Assembly: GCA_003221375.1 (NCBI GenBank)
Contig: QHRI01000160.1
Location: 1 to 8,012, forward strand
Length of the DNA stretch: 8,012 nt
Direction: 5' to 3'
From: Verrucomicrobiota bacterium
GTDB lineage: Bacteria; Verrucomicrobiota; Verrucomicrobiia; Chthoniobacterales; UBA10450
Position 1 is the stretch's first letter. Every line of letters starts with the position of its first letter. Positions 1 to 5,249 of the stretch are shown one piece after another. Made by a program: the position numbers and the translations under genes. A model generated the notes under the pieces. The model had not been told where the DNA came from. It was given only the letters and a program-made list of their open reading frames with translations, and did not search any database.

Positions 1-317
1 TCCGCAACACTCTGTCCGGGTCCCCTGTCATCAAGTCGGACTTTCAGAACAGCGATTACGAGGGGGCCATCGCGCCTGGAATGGGTTCGATCTTTAGAGC
101 GATTCGAGGTCAGTGGCTCAAATTGCGCGAGCTTTTGATTCAAACGATACGCGGCTTCCTTTGAAATAACGCCAGCGTGATCGTTGAAATACAGATCCGG
201 TTTCGGCGGAATGACTTCCGCGAACGTGGACTCCATTGCCAGCGACGTGATGAGTGCGGCGACGAAAAAAGCGGCGTGCTTTGCGCGCAACATGTCAGCC
301 ACACGTGACGTCGGCAT
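1..317 (-). CDS. TPM-domain exported protein, N-terminal part (runs off left edge)
   Basis: The minus-strand frame is open from ATG 317 to the window edge (105 residues visible). A second in-frame ATG lies at 293. The 317 start has GAGGG just upstream, at short spacing; the 293 start gives a more compact signal peptide (MLRAKH, a hydrophobic FFVAALITSLA core, then a likely cut after STFA at residue 33). Residues 38-72 read PPKP-DLYFNDHAGVIS, then LNQKLAQFE-LTSN. This is the typical opening of TPM (YgcG-type) proteins: exported or membrane-anchored, and in characterised members linked to photosystem II repair phosphatase activity. After residue 72 (about position 101) the expected strand (NQIVVAVYPKMQSDSS-type) is absent in all three minus frames, although the frame stays open. 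The gene is therefore either divergent there or cut by a rearrangement. The family call is fairly sure; whether the gene is intact is doubtful. Confidence 0.6.
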   Translation of the reverse strand, partial: MPTSRVADMLRAKHAAFFVAALITSLAMESTFAEVIPPKPDLYFNDHAGVISKEAAYRLNQKLAQFEPLTSNRSKDRTHSRRDGPLVIAVLKVRLDDRGPGQSVA

Positions 318-328
318 GGCCCTCGCTT

Positions 329-347
329 TTTGCGAACTTGTCGCAAA
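329..347. promoter_or_regulatory. Perfect 7-bp inverted repeat upstream of the TPM gene
   Basis: TTTGCGA-ACTTG-TCGCAAA is a perfect inverted repeat with 7-bp arms and a 5-nt spacer. It lies 11 bp upstream of the farther candidate start (317) of the minus-strand TPM gene. The size and placement would suit a dimeric repressor operator or a 5' UTR hairpin. No promoter boxes around it are good enough to choose between these, and a 7-bp palindrome can arise by chance. Confidence 0.25.
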
Positions 348-511
348 CGGAAAGGTTACGCGATTGAAAGAAGCTTGTGGCAATTATGTTTCTTGTTGCG
401 AACAAACCCGTTCGTGATTTCCCCGGGGGCGGGAAGAGGGTCAACTGGCTGATTAGAGAGAATTGGCCGACTTGACGCTCAACTAACGTTTCACGATTGG
501 AGCCCAAGTCA

Positions 512-664
512 ATGTCTTTCGGTGGAACGCATCGCTCTCGGATTGTGTGCCTTTGCGACTTCTCCTTACACGAATTGATTAGACTGCGGGAGCGACTGAA
601 CTCATCGAGCGGTTTAGCTATCGATTCGAGTTTTGGCGCTGTGAGCGGCGCGCTGACCTACTAG
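512..664 (+). CDS. Possible 50-residue small ORF, weak
   Basis: ATG 512 to TAG 662-664. GGAG at 499-502 gives a ribosome binding site at 9-nt spacing. The predicted peptide starts MSFGGTHRSR and has a mildly amphipathic charged middle (LHELIRLRERL, residues 19-29). I recognise no family. Its only support is an acceptable Shine-Dalgarno match and an open frame, and a frame of this length is expected by chance. It is recorded because the surrounding 480 bases have no other gene on the plus strand. Confidence 0.15.
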   Translation: MSFGGTHRSRIVCLCDFSLHELIRLRERLNSSSGLAIDSSFGAVSGALTY

Positions 665-702
665 GCATTTCACGCACGAACTAGAGGTTGCCGAGGTCAA
701 CC

Positions 703-801
703 GAAAGCGGGTTTCGTCGAAAACATCTAAGTTTCCGTGTTACATCGCGCCGGAATTCCTGCAGTACCTTGGTGAAGACGAAATCAGAGAAGGCCACAAC
801 A
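703..801 (+). repeat. Leader repeat, copy 1 (upstream of small ORFs at 802/832)
   Basis: The best-conserved part is 723-779, 47/57 identical to copy 2 (1391-1447). From 741 to 779 only two positions differ. The core reads ATCGCGCCGG, then GAATTCCTGCAG, then TACCTTGGTGAAGAC. Twenty-two nt separate the end of GAAGAC (779) from ATG 802. AAGG at 790-793 is a good ribosome binding site for ATG 802, and CCTT at 767-770 is its exact complement. A small stem (CGTG/CGCG around TTACAT, 735-748) retains pairing through a G-U wobble where copies 2 and 3 have CGCG/CGCG. Function unknown. Confidence 0.8.
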
Positions 802-831
802 ATGAAACCTCAACCGAAAGGAAATTCTTAA
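802..831 (+). CDS. Possible 9-residue leader peptide abutting the next start
   Basis: The frame encodes MKPQPKGNS and ends in TAA at 829-831, directly touching the ATG at 832 in the same frame. It has its own ribosome binding site (AAGG, 790-793, 8-nt spacing) inside leader-repeat copy 1, and it contains the ribosome binding site of the next ORF (AAAGGAAA, 817-824). The arrangement would allow translational coupling. The alternative is that 802 was once the real start of the downstream gene and TAA is a later nonsense mutation. Nothing beyond position and spacing shows translation. Confidence 0.3.
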   Translation: MKPQPKGNS

Positions 832-1005
832 ATGAAAACCTTTATTGTTTACGATTTAGATTCAAAAATGCCCGTGGCTGTTGGCGAACAAGCAAGCGCG
901 GAAGCTGCGCGATGTTGCGCAAGTGCGGCAACTGGAATCTTCCAGGCAAATCTTTTGGCAGAAGAAATTGATTTGGAAAAAGAACTAACTACTGGAAGGA
1001 ATTAG
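832..1005 (+). CDS. Small hypothetical protein, 57 residues
   Basis: ATG 832 follows AAAGGAAA (817-824), a good ribosome binding site. The protein starts MKTFIVYDLDSKMPVAV, suggesting a beta strand and turn. An Ala-rich segment with a Cys-Cys pair follows (EAARCCASAATG, residues 24-35), then an acidic end (AEEIDLEKEL, residues 43-52). There is no signal peptide or membrane segment. I do not recognise the family. The frame stops at TAG 1003-1005 and then stays open for 48 more codons, to TGA 1153-1155, so a longer ancestral protein of about 106 residues broken by TAG is possible. It sits behind leader-repeat copy 1, as two other genes in this window sit behind copies 2 and 3. Confidence 0.45.
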   Translation: MKTFIVYDLDSKMPVAVGEQASAEAARCCASAATGIFQANLLAEEIDLEKELTTGRN

Positions 1006-1369
1006 TTCACGGAAAGTGTTCGACCTCTCTGGCTCGGCATTTCTGGGGCGAACTGGACCGGCAGTACGGTCTACCCTTCATTTGGCTTGTCTGTGTATCG
1101 CAAGCCGCGCTTCGTCGTCTCACACGATCGTATTAGAGCAGAAACTAATCAGTGATGCCTAACAAATAGGTTTTGTTTTAGGCCAGGATCTTTCTTTTCT
1201 TTGCTAACCTCTGTCTGAGTCTTCTCAGGCTTTCGTTTGCCTGATTAGTTGTCTTGTTCCACGGCAACCAGGCCTGTCACGTTGCCAGGTCGCGAACTCG
1301 TTCGGAGTCGCTTGTTAGGCGAACGCCGGTAATCAGCGGCGCGTCTTCCCTCCAGGTCGGCGGGCGATC
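1006..1369. other. Intergenic stretch before leader-repeat copy 2
   Basis: No supported gene. Positions 1006-1155 are open in two plus frames but lack a convincing start; the frame continuing from 832 has coding-like composition (PLWLGISGANW, then SVYRKPRFVV). A stem-loop with T-rich sequence follows at 1157-1202, and a short perfect hairpin CTGAG-TCTT-CTCAG lies at about 1216-1229. From about 1230 to 1369 I see only non-coding-looking, GC-rich sequence and no clear promoter boxes. Confidence 0.4.
1157..1202 (+). terminator. Imperfect stem-loop followed by a pyrimidine/T-rich run
   Basis: GCCTAA (1157-1162) pairs with TTAGGC (1178-1183), and CAAA (1163-1166) pairs with TTTG (1172-1175) across a 2-nt bulge, leaving a TAGGT loop. 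A T-rich run (TCTTTCTTTTCTTT, 1189-1202) follows a few bases later. This is compatible with termination of transcripts from the small ORF at 832, but the stem is AT-rich and the T run is interrupted. Confidence 0.3.
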
Positions 1370-1467
1370 GAAAGCCGGGTTCTTAAAAAAAGTCCAAACG
1401 TCCCGCGTTATATCGCGCCGGAATTCCTGCAGTACCTCGGTGAAGACAAAAAATACAGGAGGACAAA
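1370..1467 (+). repeat. Leader repeat, copy 2 (5' leader of the Asp-box protein gene)
   Basis: The conserved part is 1391-1447: 49/57 identical to copy 3 (4551-4607) and 47/57 to copy 1, all without gaps. It ends 20 nt before ATG 1468. CGCG-TTATAT-CGCG (1404-1417) can form a 4-bp hairpin. CCTC (1435-1438) is complementary to GAGG (1459-1462) inside the strong ribosome binding site AGGAGG, so the leader could mask its own ribosome binding site. One frame is open from 1319 to TGA 1469-1471, which overlaps ATG 1468 as ATGA, but it has no ATG, GTG or TTG start and is unlikely to be translated by itself. Confidence 0.85.
1457..1462 (+). promoter_or_regulatory. Strong ribosome binding site that fixes the start at 1468
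   Basis: AGGAGG at 5-nt spacing from ATG 1468 is a consensus Shine-Dalgarno sequence, the best in the window. It selects 1468 over any internal start. Its last four bases can pair with CCTC at 1435-1438 in the leader repeat. Confidence 0.8.
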
Positions 1468-3753
1468 ATGAAAACAAAATCCAATTCTCTATCCAATGTT
1501 ATCTGCCGACGAATCCGATATGTAGCTGCAATCTCGTTAATGCTGATAGCTGTGTTACTAACGCGTTACACCGCAGTCGCGAATGCTCGTCGCGCTGGTG
1601 CGCAGGAAGCTACCAGTGCAGCTGACGTCTCGCCCGCAGAGAGTGATAATGATGCAGAATATCTCGAAAAGCGCAGTGAATTCCTGGAGCGGTTCTTCGG
1701 TACCGGGCCGGAAGGCGTCTCGCCGGGCGCCTATGAAAGCGCACTGGCCGCGGCGCGCGCTTTACCTCCAAGCCAGCTTTTGCAAGGCAGGAGGCTCATG
1801 TCGCCCGAAACGCTACAGGCCGCGACGGCATGGAGTTCTCCAATACCACCTCCGATTCAACAGAGCTACGGCGGAGATGCGAGCGCAAGAGTCCAGGCCC
1901 TGGCAGTCGATCCGATCAACCCCAACGTCGTTTATACAGGTAGCTTCGGCGGACTTGCCAAGACAACCGACGCCGGCGTCACCTGGCGTTATTTGTCTGA
2001 CGCGTGGGGTTCTCAGAGTGTTAGCACTATTGCCATCGATCCCAACGCTCACGGCTTCGTATATGTGGGCACCGGCAGCGATGGCTACGGCCCTTACGGG
2101 CTCGGCCTGTACCGCTCGTTTGATGGAGGGGCAACGTGGATTGGTCCCTTGGGCAGCAATGAGTTTAAAGGCACCTATCTCAGAGCTATCGCCGTCGATC
2201 CGCGCACTTCCGGCTCGCAAACTAGGACGATTGTGTATGCTGCCAATGGCCTTTCAGGCAATTCCGGACTGTGGCGGTCCGTAGACAGTGGCGTCAACTG
2301 GACCAGAGTTCGCCAGGCTGGGCATAACGGAATACATGACTTAGCCATCGATCCGTCGACCTTTCCCTCTACTGTATACATCACCGAGGATGGCGGGACC
2401 TTCAAAAGCACAAATTTAGGCGCGTCCTGGACGTTTATACATGGTATCCTTGCGGGGTCGCGGAATCGTTTGCGCGCAGTCAACTCGACACTTTACCTTT
2501 TGGGACCTGGCGACCCCGACCATAACCTCTATAAATCTATGGACCGCGGGGCGACGTGGGTTCAAATCCCAACGAGGTGCCCTGCCGGCGCTCACAGCTG
2601 CGCGAACGTCAATAGTATCGGGATTGGGGTGTTCGATGTGGATCCCTTCAACCCAGGTGTCATCCTCGGAGGCAACATGGCTCTGTACCGCTCCGACAAC
2701 GAAGGCATAACATGGACTGAGGTAGAGCCTTGGTGGGGCATTAATATCCATACCGACCAAAGAGTGATCGCTTTCTCGCGAACAGCTCCTGGCATCGCTT
2801 ATGACGGCAATGATGGAGGTGTTGTAAAATCCACGAACGACGGGCGACAATGGACGAACCTCAATCAAAACTTTCCCGGAGCACTGATGTACAGCGTGGC
2901 CTTGAGCGCGGATGGCAGCATGATAGCGGGAACGCAGGACAATGGTACGGTGTATAGCAACCTAGGCACTCCATGGTATGCGTTTCGTGATGGCGATTCC
3001 AACCACGATCTTATCGATCCGATCGGAAGTACCTGGGCTTATAAAGTCAGTTACGGGCGCAATTCGTTTTCCAGATTCAACAGGAACATAAAGCCCTACC
3101 ACTTCGCCGCTTGTCAGCAGGTGGTACGGACTGTCAACGCCCCTACGGTTACGACTGCGAGCTGGACGACAATTGGGCCGTCCCTCGCCGACCCAAATCG
3201 GCCCCCGACCGCGTACGGAAACTACGTCACTGCTGCCTACCAGGCTCCCAGCAATACCAATGTCATTTACGCCGTACGCGGATGGGATACGGTTTTTGTA
3301 ACGGCCAACGCCGACCAGGGCAACGGCGCTATCTGGACTCAAGTCACGCAGCCGAACCAGCCGGGGGGGATCTCCGCCATTACGGTCGATCCGACCAATT
3401 ATCAAACTGCGTATCTCGCGTGCAATTCAGGCGTGTATAAGACCACGGATCTGGGAACAACCTGGACGCAACAGATCCCACAACCAATCCAAAGCCTGAT
3501 CTATCACGATGTAGCCATCGATCCGGCGAATGCTCAACATATCTTCGCAGCTTCTAATGCAGGCGTTTTTGTCAGCACCGATGGCGGCACCACATGGGAT
3601 AACATCAGCAACGGCATACCAGTAGGAATGGCTGTTACCGCGCTCTCCTTTAATGCCATCAGCCGTCACCTTGCTGCTTCGACCTTTGGCCGCGGAGTTT
3701 ACATACTTAATTTGAATGCATCGCCTACGGCCATGAATTCATCGGCGGACTAG
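1468..3753 (+). CDS. Secreted Asp-box (BNR) beta-propeller protein, sortilin/VPS10-like
   Basis: 761 residues. The N-terminus carries RRIRY and a hydrophobic stretch (residues 18-32), then Ala-rich sequence with likely signal-peptidase sites near residues 40-46 (ANA or AGA), so export is expected. Residues 50-125 form a linker or helical region. From about residue 138 the protein is built of propeller blades pairing a (A/V)(I/V)DP strand with an Asp-box (S/T-x-D-x-G-x-x-W). Clear Asp-boxes end at residues 173, 224, 278, 321, 364, 416, 462, 666 and 710: nine in all, with a gap at 463-657 where the boxes are degenerate. GTQDNGT at 488-494 is typical of sortilin-like/BNR propellers. The fold is also used by xyloglucanases and sialidases, but I see no catalytic residue pair supporting glycosidase activity, so a binding or adhesion role is as likely. 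No C-terminal sorting signal or membrane anchor is evident. Confidence 0.85.
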   Translation: MKTKSNSLSNVICRRIRYVAAISLMLIAVLLTRYTAVANARRAGAQEATSAADVSPAESDNDAEYLEKRSEFLERFFGTGPEGVSPGAYESALAAARALPPSQLLQGRRLMSPETLQAATAWSSPIPPPIQQSYGGDASARVQALAVDPINPNVVYTGSFGGLAKTTDAGVTWRYLSDAWGSQSVSTIAIDPNAHGFVYVGTGSDGYGPYGLGLYRSFDGGATWIGPLGSNEFKGTYLRAIAVDPRTSGSQTRTIVYAANGLSGNSGLWRSVDSGVNWTRVRQAGHNGIHDLAIDPSTFPSTVYITEDGGTFKSTNLGASWTFIHGILAGSRNRLRAVNSTLYLLGPGDPDHNLYKSMDRGATWVQIPTRCPAGAHSCANVNSIGIGVFDVDPFNPGVILGGNMALYRSDNEGITWTEVEPWWGINIHTDQRVIAFSRTAPGIAYDGNDGGVVKSTNDGRQWTNLNQNFPGALMYSVALSADGSMIAGTQDNGTVYSNLGTPWYAFRDGDSNHDLIDPIGSTWAYKVSYGRNSFSRFNRNIKPYHFAACQQVVRTVNAPTVTTASWTTIGPSLADPNRPPTAYGNYVTAAYQAPSNTNVIYAVRGWDTVFVTANADQGNGAIWTQVTQPNQPGGISAITVDPTNYQTAYLACNSGVYKTTDLGTTWTQQIPQPIQSLIYHDVAIDPANAQHIFAASNAGVFVSTDGGTTWDNISNGIPVGMAVTALSFNAISRHLAASTFGRGVYILNLNASPTAMNSSAD

Positions 3754-3802
3754 GCCACAACATTCGAACTTTGATGGTTTCTGCGAAAGTGAGCAAAGAC
3801 TT

Positions 3803-3807
3803 GGAGG
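3803..3807 (+). promoter_or_regulatory. Ribosome binding site deciding the start at 3813
   Basis: GGAGG lies 5 nt before ATG 3813. In-frame starts exist upstream (TTG 3771, ATG 3774), but they lack a ribosome binding site and would add 13-14 residues not found in this family, whose members begin MNxxxELKRRxVY. Confidence 0.75.
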
Positions 3808-3812
3808 CAACC

Positions 3813-4457
3813 ATGAATCTGAGAAATTTTCTCGTTGAGCTGAAGCGGCGCGATGTTTACCACGTTGCCGTCGCGTATGCCGTTGTTGCCTGGCTACTAA
3901 TCCAGGCCGCATCGATTCTTCTGCCGACGTTCGACGTGCCTGCGTGGGTGATGAAAGCGTTCCTCGTTTTCGTCGCGCTAGGTTTCATTTTTTCGGTAAT
4001 CACCTCGTGGGTCTTTGATATAACGCCCGAGGGAATAAAGCGAACGGCGGAACTCTCACCGCAGAAAGACCCTGACGTCGTTCGGCAGCTTGAGGCGCAG
4101 GCCCAGGAACAATTCGTCCGCGGTTATTTATTCGCCTTGATTCACGCAGGATTGGGCGACAAAACGGAAGCGATCGATTACCTTAAGCGCGAGTACCTCA
4201 ATCGCGACAATATCGACACTCCTGAGACTCGCGCTGATCCCATACTCGATTCGCTGTGCGTCAATCCGCAGTCCGAAACGTTCGCGGACAAAACATCAGA
4301 CCTAACAAGACCAGCTCTGCCTATGTTAAGATTAAACAAGCTACTGAGAAGAACATTCGCCCAAAGGACGCCGACTTTTCCGGCCATCGAGCAAATCCTA
4401 GGCACACCGCTCACGCAAAATGTCGCGGCCAGAAAGAATCCAGGCAACGGACACTGA
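3813..4457 (+). CDS. Internally deleted remnant of a membrane-TPR (TolB/adenylate-cyclase-associated type) protein
   Basis: 214 residues. Residues 1-80 are a typical N-terminal module: MNLRNFLVELKRRDVYHVAV, a membrane helix at about 18-38, another at about 47-68, then the FDITPEGIKRT signature. In relatives this module precedes a TolB-like domain and many TPRs, for a total of about 500-700 residues. Here residue 84 passes directly into the usual C-terminal end of such proteins: PDVVRQLEAQAQEQFVRGYLFALIHAG, LGDKTEAIDYLKREYLNRDNID, and a degraded LDSLCVNPQSETFADK (residues 87-160, matching the common LDPLRGDPRFEALAEK). Residues 161-214 match nothing I know. The best reading is an in-frame deletion of the whole middle, leaving anchor plus last TPR. 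It starts 59 bases after the propeller gene and may share its transcript. It is probably non-functional or only a membrane peptide. Confidence 0.7.
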   Translation: MNLRNFLVELKRRDVYHVAVAYAVVAWLLIQAASILLPTFDVPAWVMKAFLVFVALGFIFSVITSWVFDITPEGIKRTAELSPQKDPDVVRQLEAQAQEQFVRGYLFALIHAGLGDKTEAIDYLKREYLNRDNIDTPETRADPILDSLCVNPQSETFADKTSDLTRPALPMLRLNKLLRRTFAQRTPTFPAIEQILGTPLTQNVAARKNPGNGH

Positions 4458-4529
4458 AAAGACCGGTACACCACAATTTGGTTCGGTCGCAGAGGATGCA
4501 GTCAAAGTAAGTTTACTGATGGGATCTGA

Positions 4530-4630
4530 AGGGCCGGCCTTCCAGGAAAAAGTCCAAACTTTCCGCGTTATGTCGCGACAAATTTCCTGCAGTACCTCAG
4601 TGAAGACCCAAACCAGCGAAGACCAAGGCA
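4530..4630 (+). repeat. Leader repeat, copy 3 (upstream of the small membrane protein gene)
   Basis: The conserved part is 4551-4607, 49/57 identical to copy 2, beginning AGTCCAAAC and ending CAGTGAAGAC, 23 nt before ATG 4631. CGCG-TTATGT-CGCG (4564-4577) keeps the hairpin with a changed loop. The GGAATTCC of the other copies is AAATTTCC here. As in copy 2, one frame runs through the repeat without stops and ends in a TGA overlapping the start as ATGA (4631-4634). That frame begins right after a TGA (4526-4528) and has no start codon. The ribosome binding site is AAGG at 4625-4628 (2-nt spacing, weak). Confidence 0.82.
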
Positions 4631-5014
4631 ATGAACCGGAACCAGCTTATGAAAAATCGGAATATCACACACGCGATGGCCATTGCTTACTTTGGCCTTC
4701 CCCAAAGGGGGCAAGCGGTTGCGCCCGGACCCGGACATGGCTATGCCGGCGACGACGAGGTGGAAGAACGCGCCGCTCTCTTGCGCCTCACTGTGGGCAG
4801 TTACAACGCAGCGGTTGGCTTGTTTGCCCTGTTGAGCAATACAGGTGACAATTTCAACACGGCCATTAGCACCGGCATCGTTCTGAGCGATACCGTGGTG
4901 GCTCTGTTTGTCATTCCCTGGCTTGTAAGGGCATTCGCTTCGGCAAAGGCGATCTGGCGAGCACTCACTGATGGCCAAGAGCGGAAACAAGAAACGACGG
5001 TGCGCTTTAGCTGA
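4631..5014 (+). CDS. Small membrane protein of unknown family, 127 residues
   Basis: ATG 4631 is chosen because it sits behind leader-repeat copy 3 at the same distance as the starts behind copies 1 and 2. ATG 4649 (residue 7) is an alternative. Residues 24-40 are Gly/Pro-rich (QRGQAVAPGPGHGYAG). Residues 41-50 are acidic (DDEVEERAAL). Residues 57-69 are moderately hydrophobic, and 79-101 form a clear membrane helix (ISTGIVLSDTVVALFVIPWL), followed by a basic/polar tail with cytoplasmic character. I recognise no family. A longer reading frame exists on the opposite strand (4568-5107), but its composition is rich in Arg, Cys and Ser and it has no coherent domains, so this strand is preferred. 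The stop codon lies at the edge of a heptamer tandem repeat. Confidence 0.5.
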   Translation: MNRNQLMKNRNITHAMAIAYFGLPQRGQAVAPGPGHGYAGDDEVEERAALLRLTVGSYNAAVGLFALLSNTGDNFNTAISTGIVLSDTVVALFVIPWLVRAFASAKAIWRALTDGQERKQETTVRFS

Positions 5015-5040
5015 TAGCCGATAGTTGATAGCGGATGGCC
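5013..5040. repeat. Four-unit heptanucleotide tandem repeat
   Basis: The units are GATAGCC, GATAGTT, GATAGCG and GATGGCC, in strict 7-bp phase. The array starts inside the TGA stop of the 4631 gene. Short 7-bp arrays grow and shrink by replication slippage. No function is evident, and it lies outside coding sequence except for the stop codon. Confidence 0.6.
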
Positions 5041-5045
5041 GACTA

Positions 5046-5080
5046 ACCGGGAGACCTAACAGCATGAGGCTCCCACCGGT
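5046..5080. other. Imperfect stem-loop in the 5015-5249 intergenic region
   Basis: ACCGGGAG (5046-5053) can pair with CTCCC-ACC-GGT (5070-5080) with a 3-nt bulge and a 16-nt loop. No T run follows directly, so it is a poor intrinsic terminator. The rest of this 235-bp gap has T-rich sequence at 5140-5150 and a segment (5167-5185) resembling one at 1186-1208, but no clear promoter for the 5250 gene. Confidence 0.25.
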
Positions 5081-5249
5081 TTCGCAACATGAGATCCGGC
5101 CATTCACGTTGCGTTCCCAACCGCGCTACAACTATTCGCTTTTTTAGTTTACTCGCGAGAAAACCCGGATCTTGCCTTTGCTAACTTCCCTAAAAATTCT
5201 CCCACGTTCCGGGTTGCAATTCTGAGGCGAGCGGTAATGTCAATCGCGC

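Larger units (their letters stand above)
318..722. other. Intergenic stretch between TPM gene and first leader repeat
   Basis: No convincing protein gene is visible here. The stretch holds a palindrome beside the TPM start (329-347), a weak 50-codon reading frame (512-664), and GC-rich sequence at 420-435. A TTGACG at 473-478 resembles a -35 box but has no acceptable -10 box 16-18 nt downstream. The last 20 bases (703-722) already align with the upstream flank of the second leader-repeat copy through a GAAAGC-GGGTT segment. Confidence 0.5.

Noticed and set aside
1130..1161. A plus frame ends in EQKLISDA, similar to the myc epitope tag.
   Set aside because: Only six residues match, the frame has no proper start, and the following residues differ; coincidence.
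1420..1432. GAATTCCTGCAG resembles a cloning-vector EcoRI-PstI polylinker.
   Set aside because: The same string occurs in leader-repeat copy 1 and a diverged form in copy 3, embedded in longer conserved sequence; this is natural repeat divergence, not vector.
1400..1447. PRYIAPE in the leader-repeat frame resembles the APE motif of protein kinases.
   Set aside because: No other kinase motif lies upstream or downstream in any frame, and the frame has no start codon.
1583..2284. 233-codon plus-strand frame inside the propeller gene.
   Set aside because: It lies within the strong 761-residue gene, whose repeated Asp-boxes prove the other frame.
2416..2868. 150-codon minus-strand frame within the propeller gene.
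   Set aside because: Antisense shadow of the Asp-box coding sequence, with no recognisable domain.
3752..3762. AGGCCACAACA matches the same 11-mer at 791-801 in leader-repeat copy 1.
   Set aside because: The match does not extend on either side, and several 11-mer matches are expected by chance in 8 kb.
703..4630. Possibility that the three leader repeats are a CRISPR-like array or IS ends.
   Set aside because: Spacing is irregular (about 0.7 and 3.2 kb), copies are direct and unpaired, there are no terminal inverted repeats or transposase, and each is tied to a start codon.
4568..5107. 179-codon open frame on the minus strand, longer than the plus-strand gene it overlaps.
   Set aside because: Composition is rich in Arg, Cys and Ser with no membrane or domain pattern, and it runs through the leader repeat and heptamer array; the plus frame has a membrane helix and a leader-placed start.
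5092..5172. 8-bp inverted repeat AGATCCGG / CCGGATCT separated by 65 bp.
   Set aside because: Short arms with a long spacer; expected by chance, with no flanking duplication.
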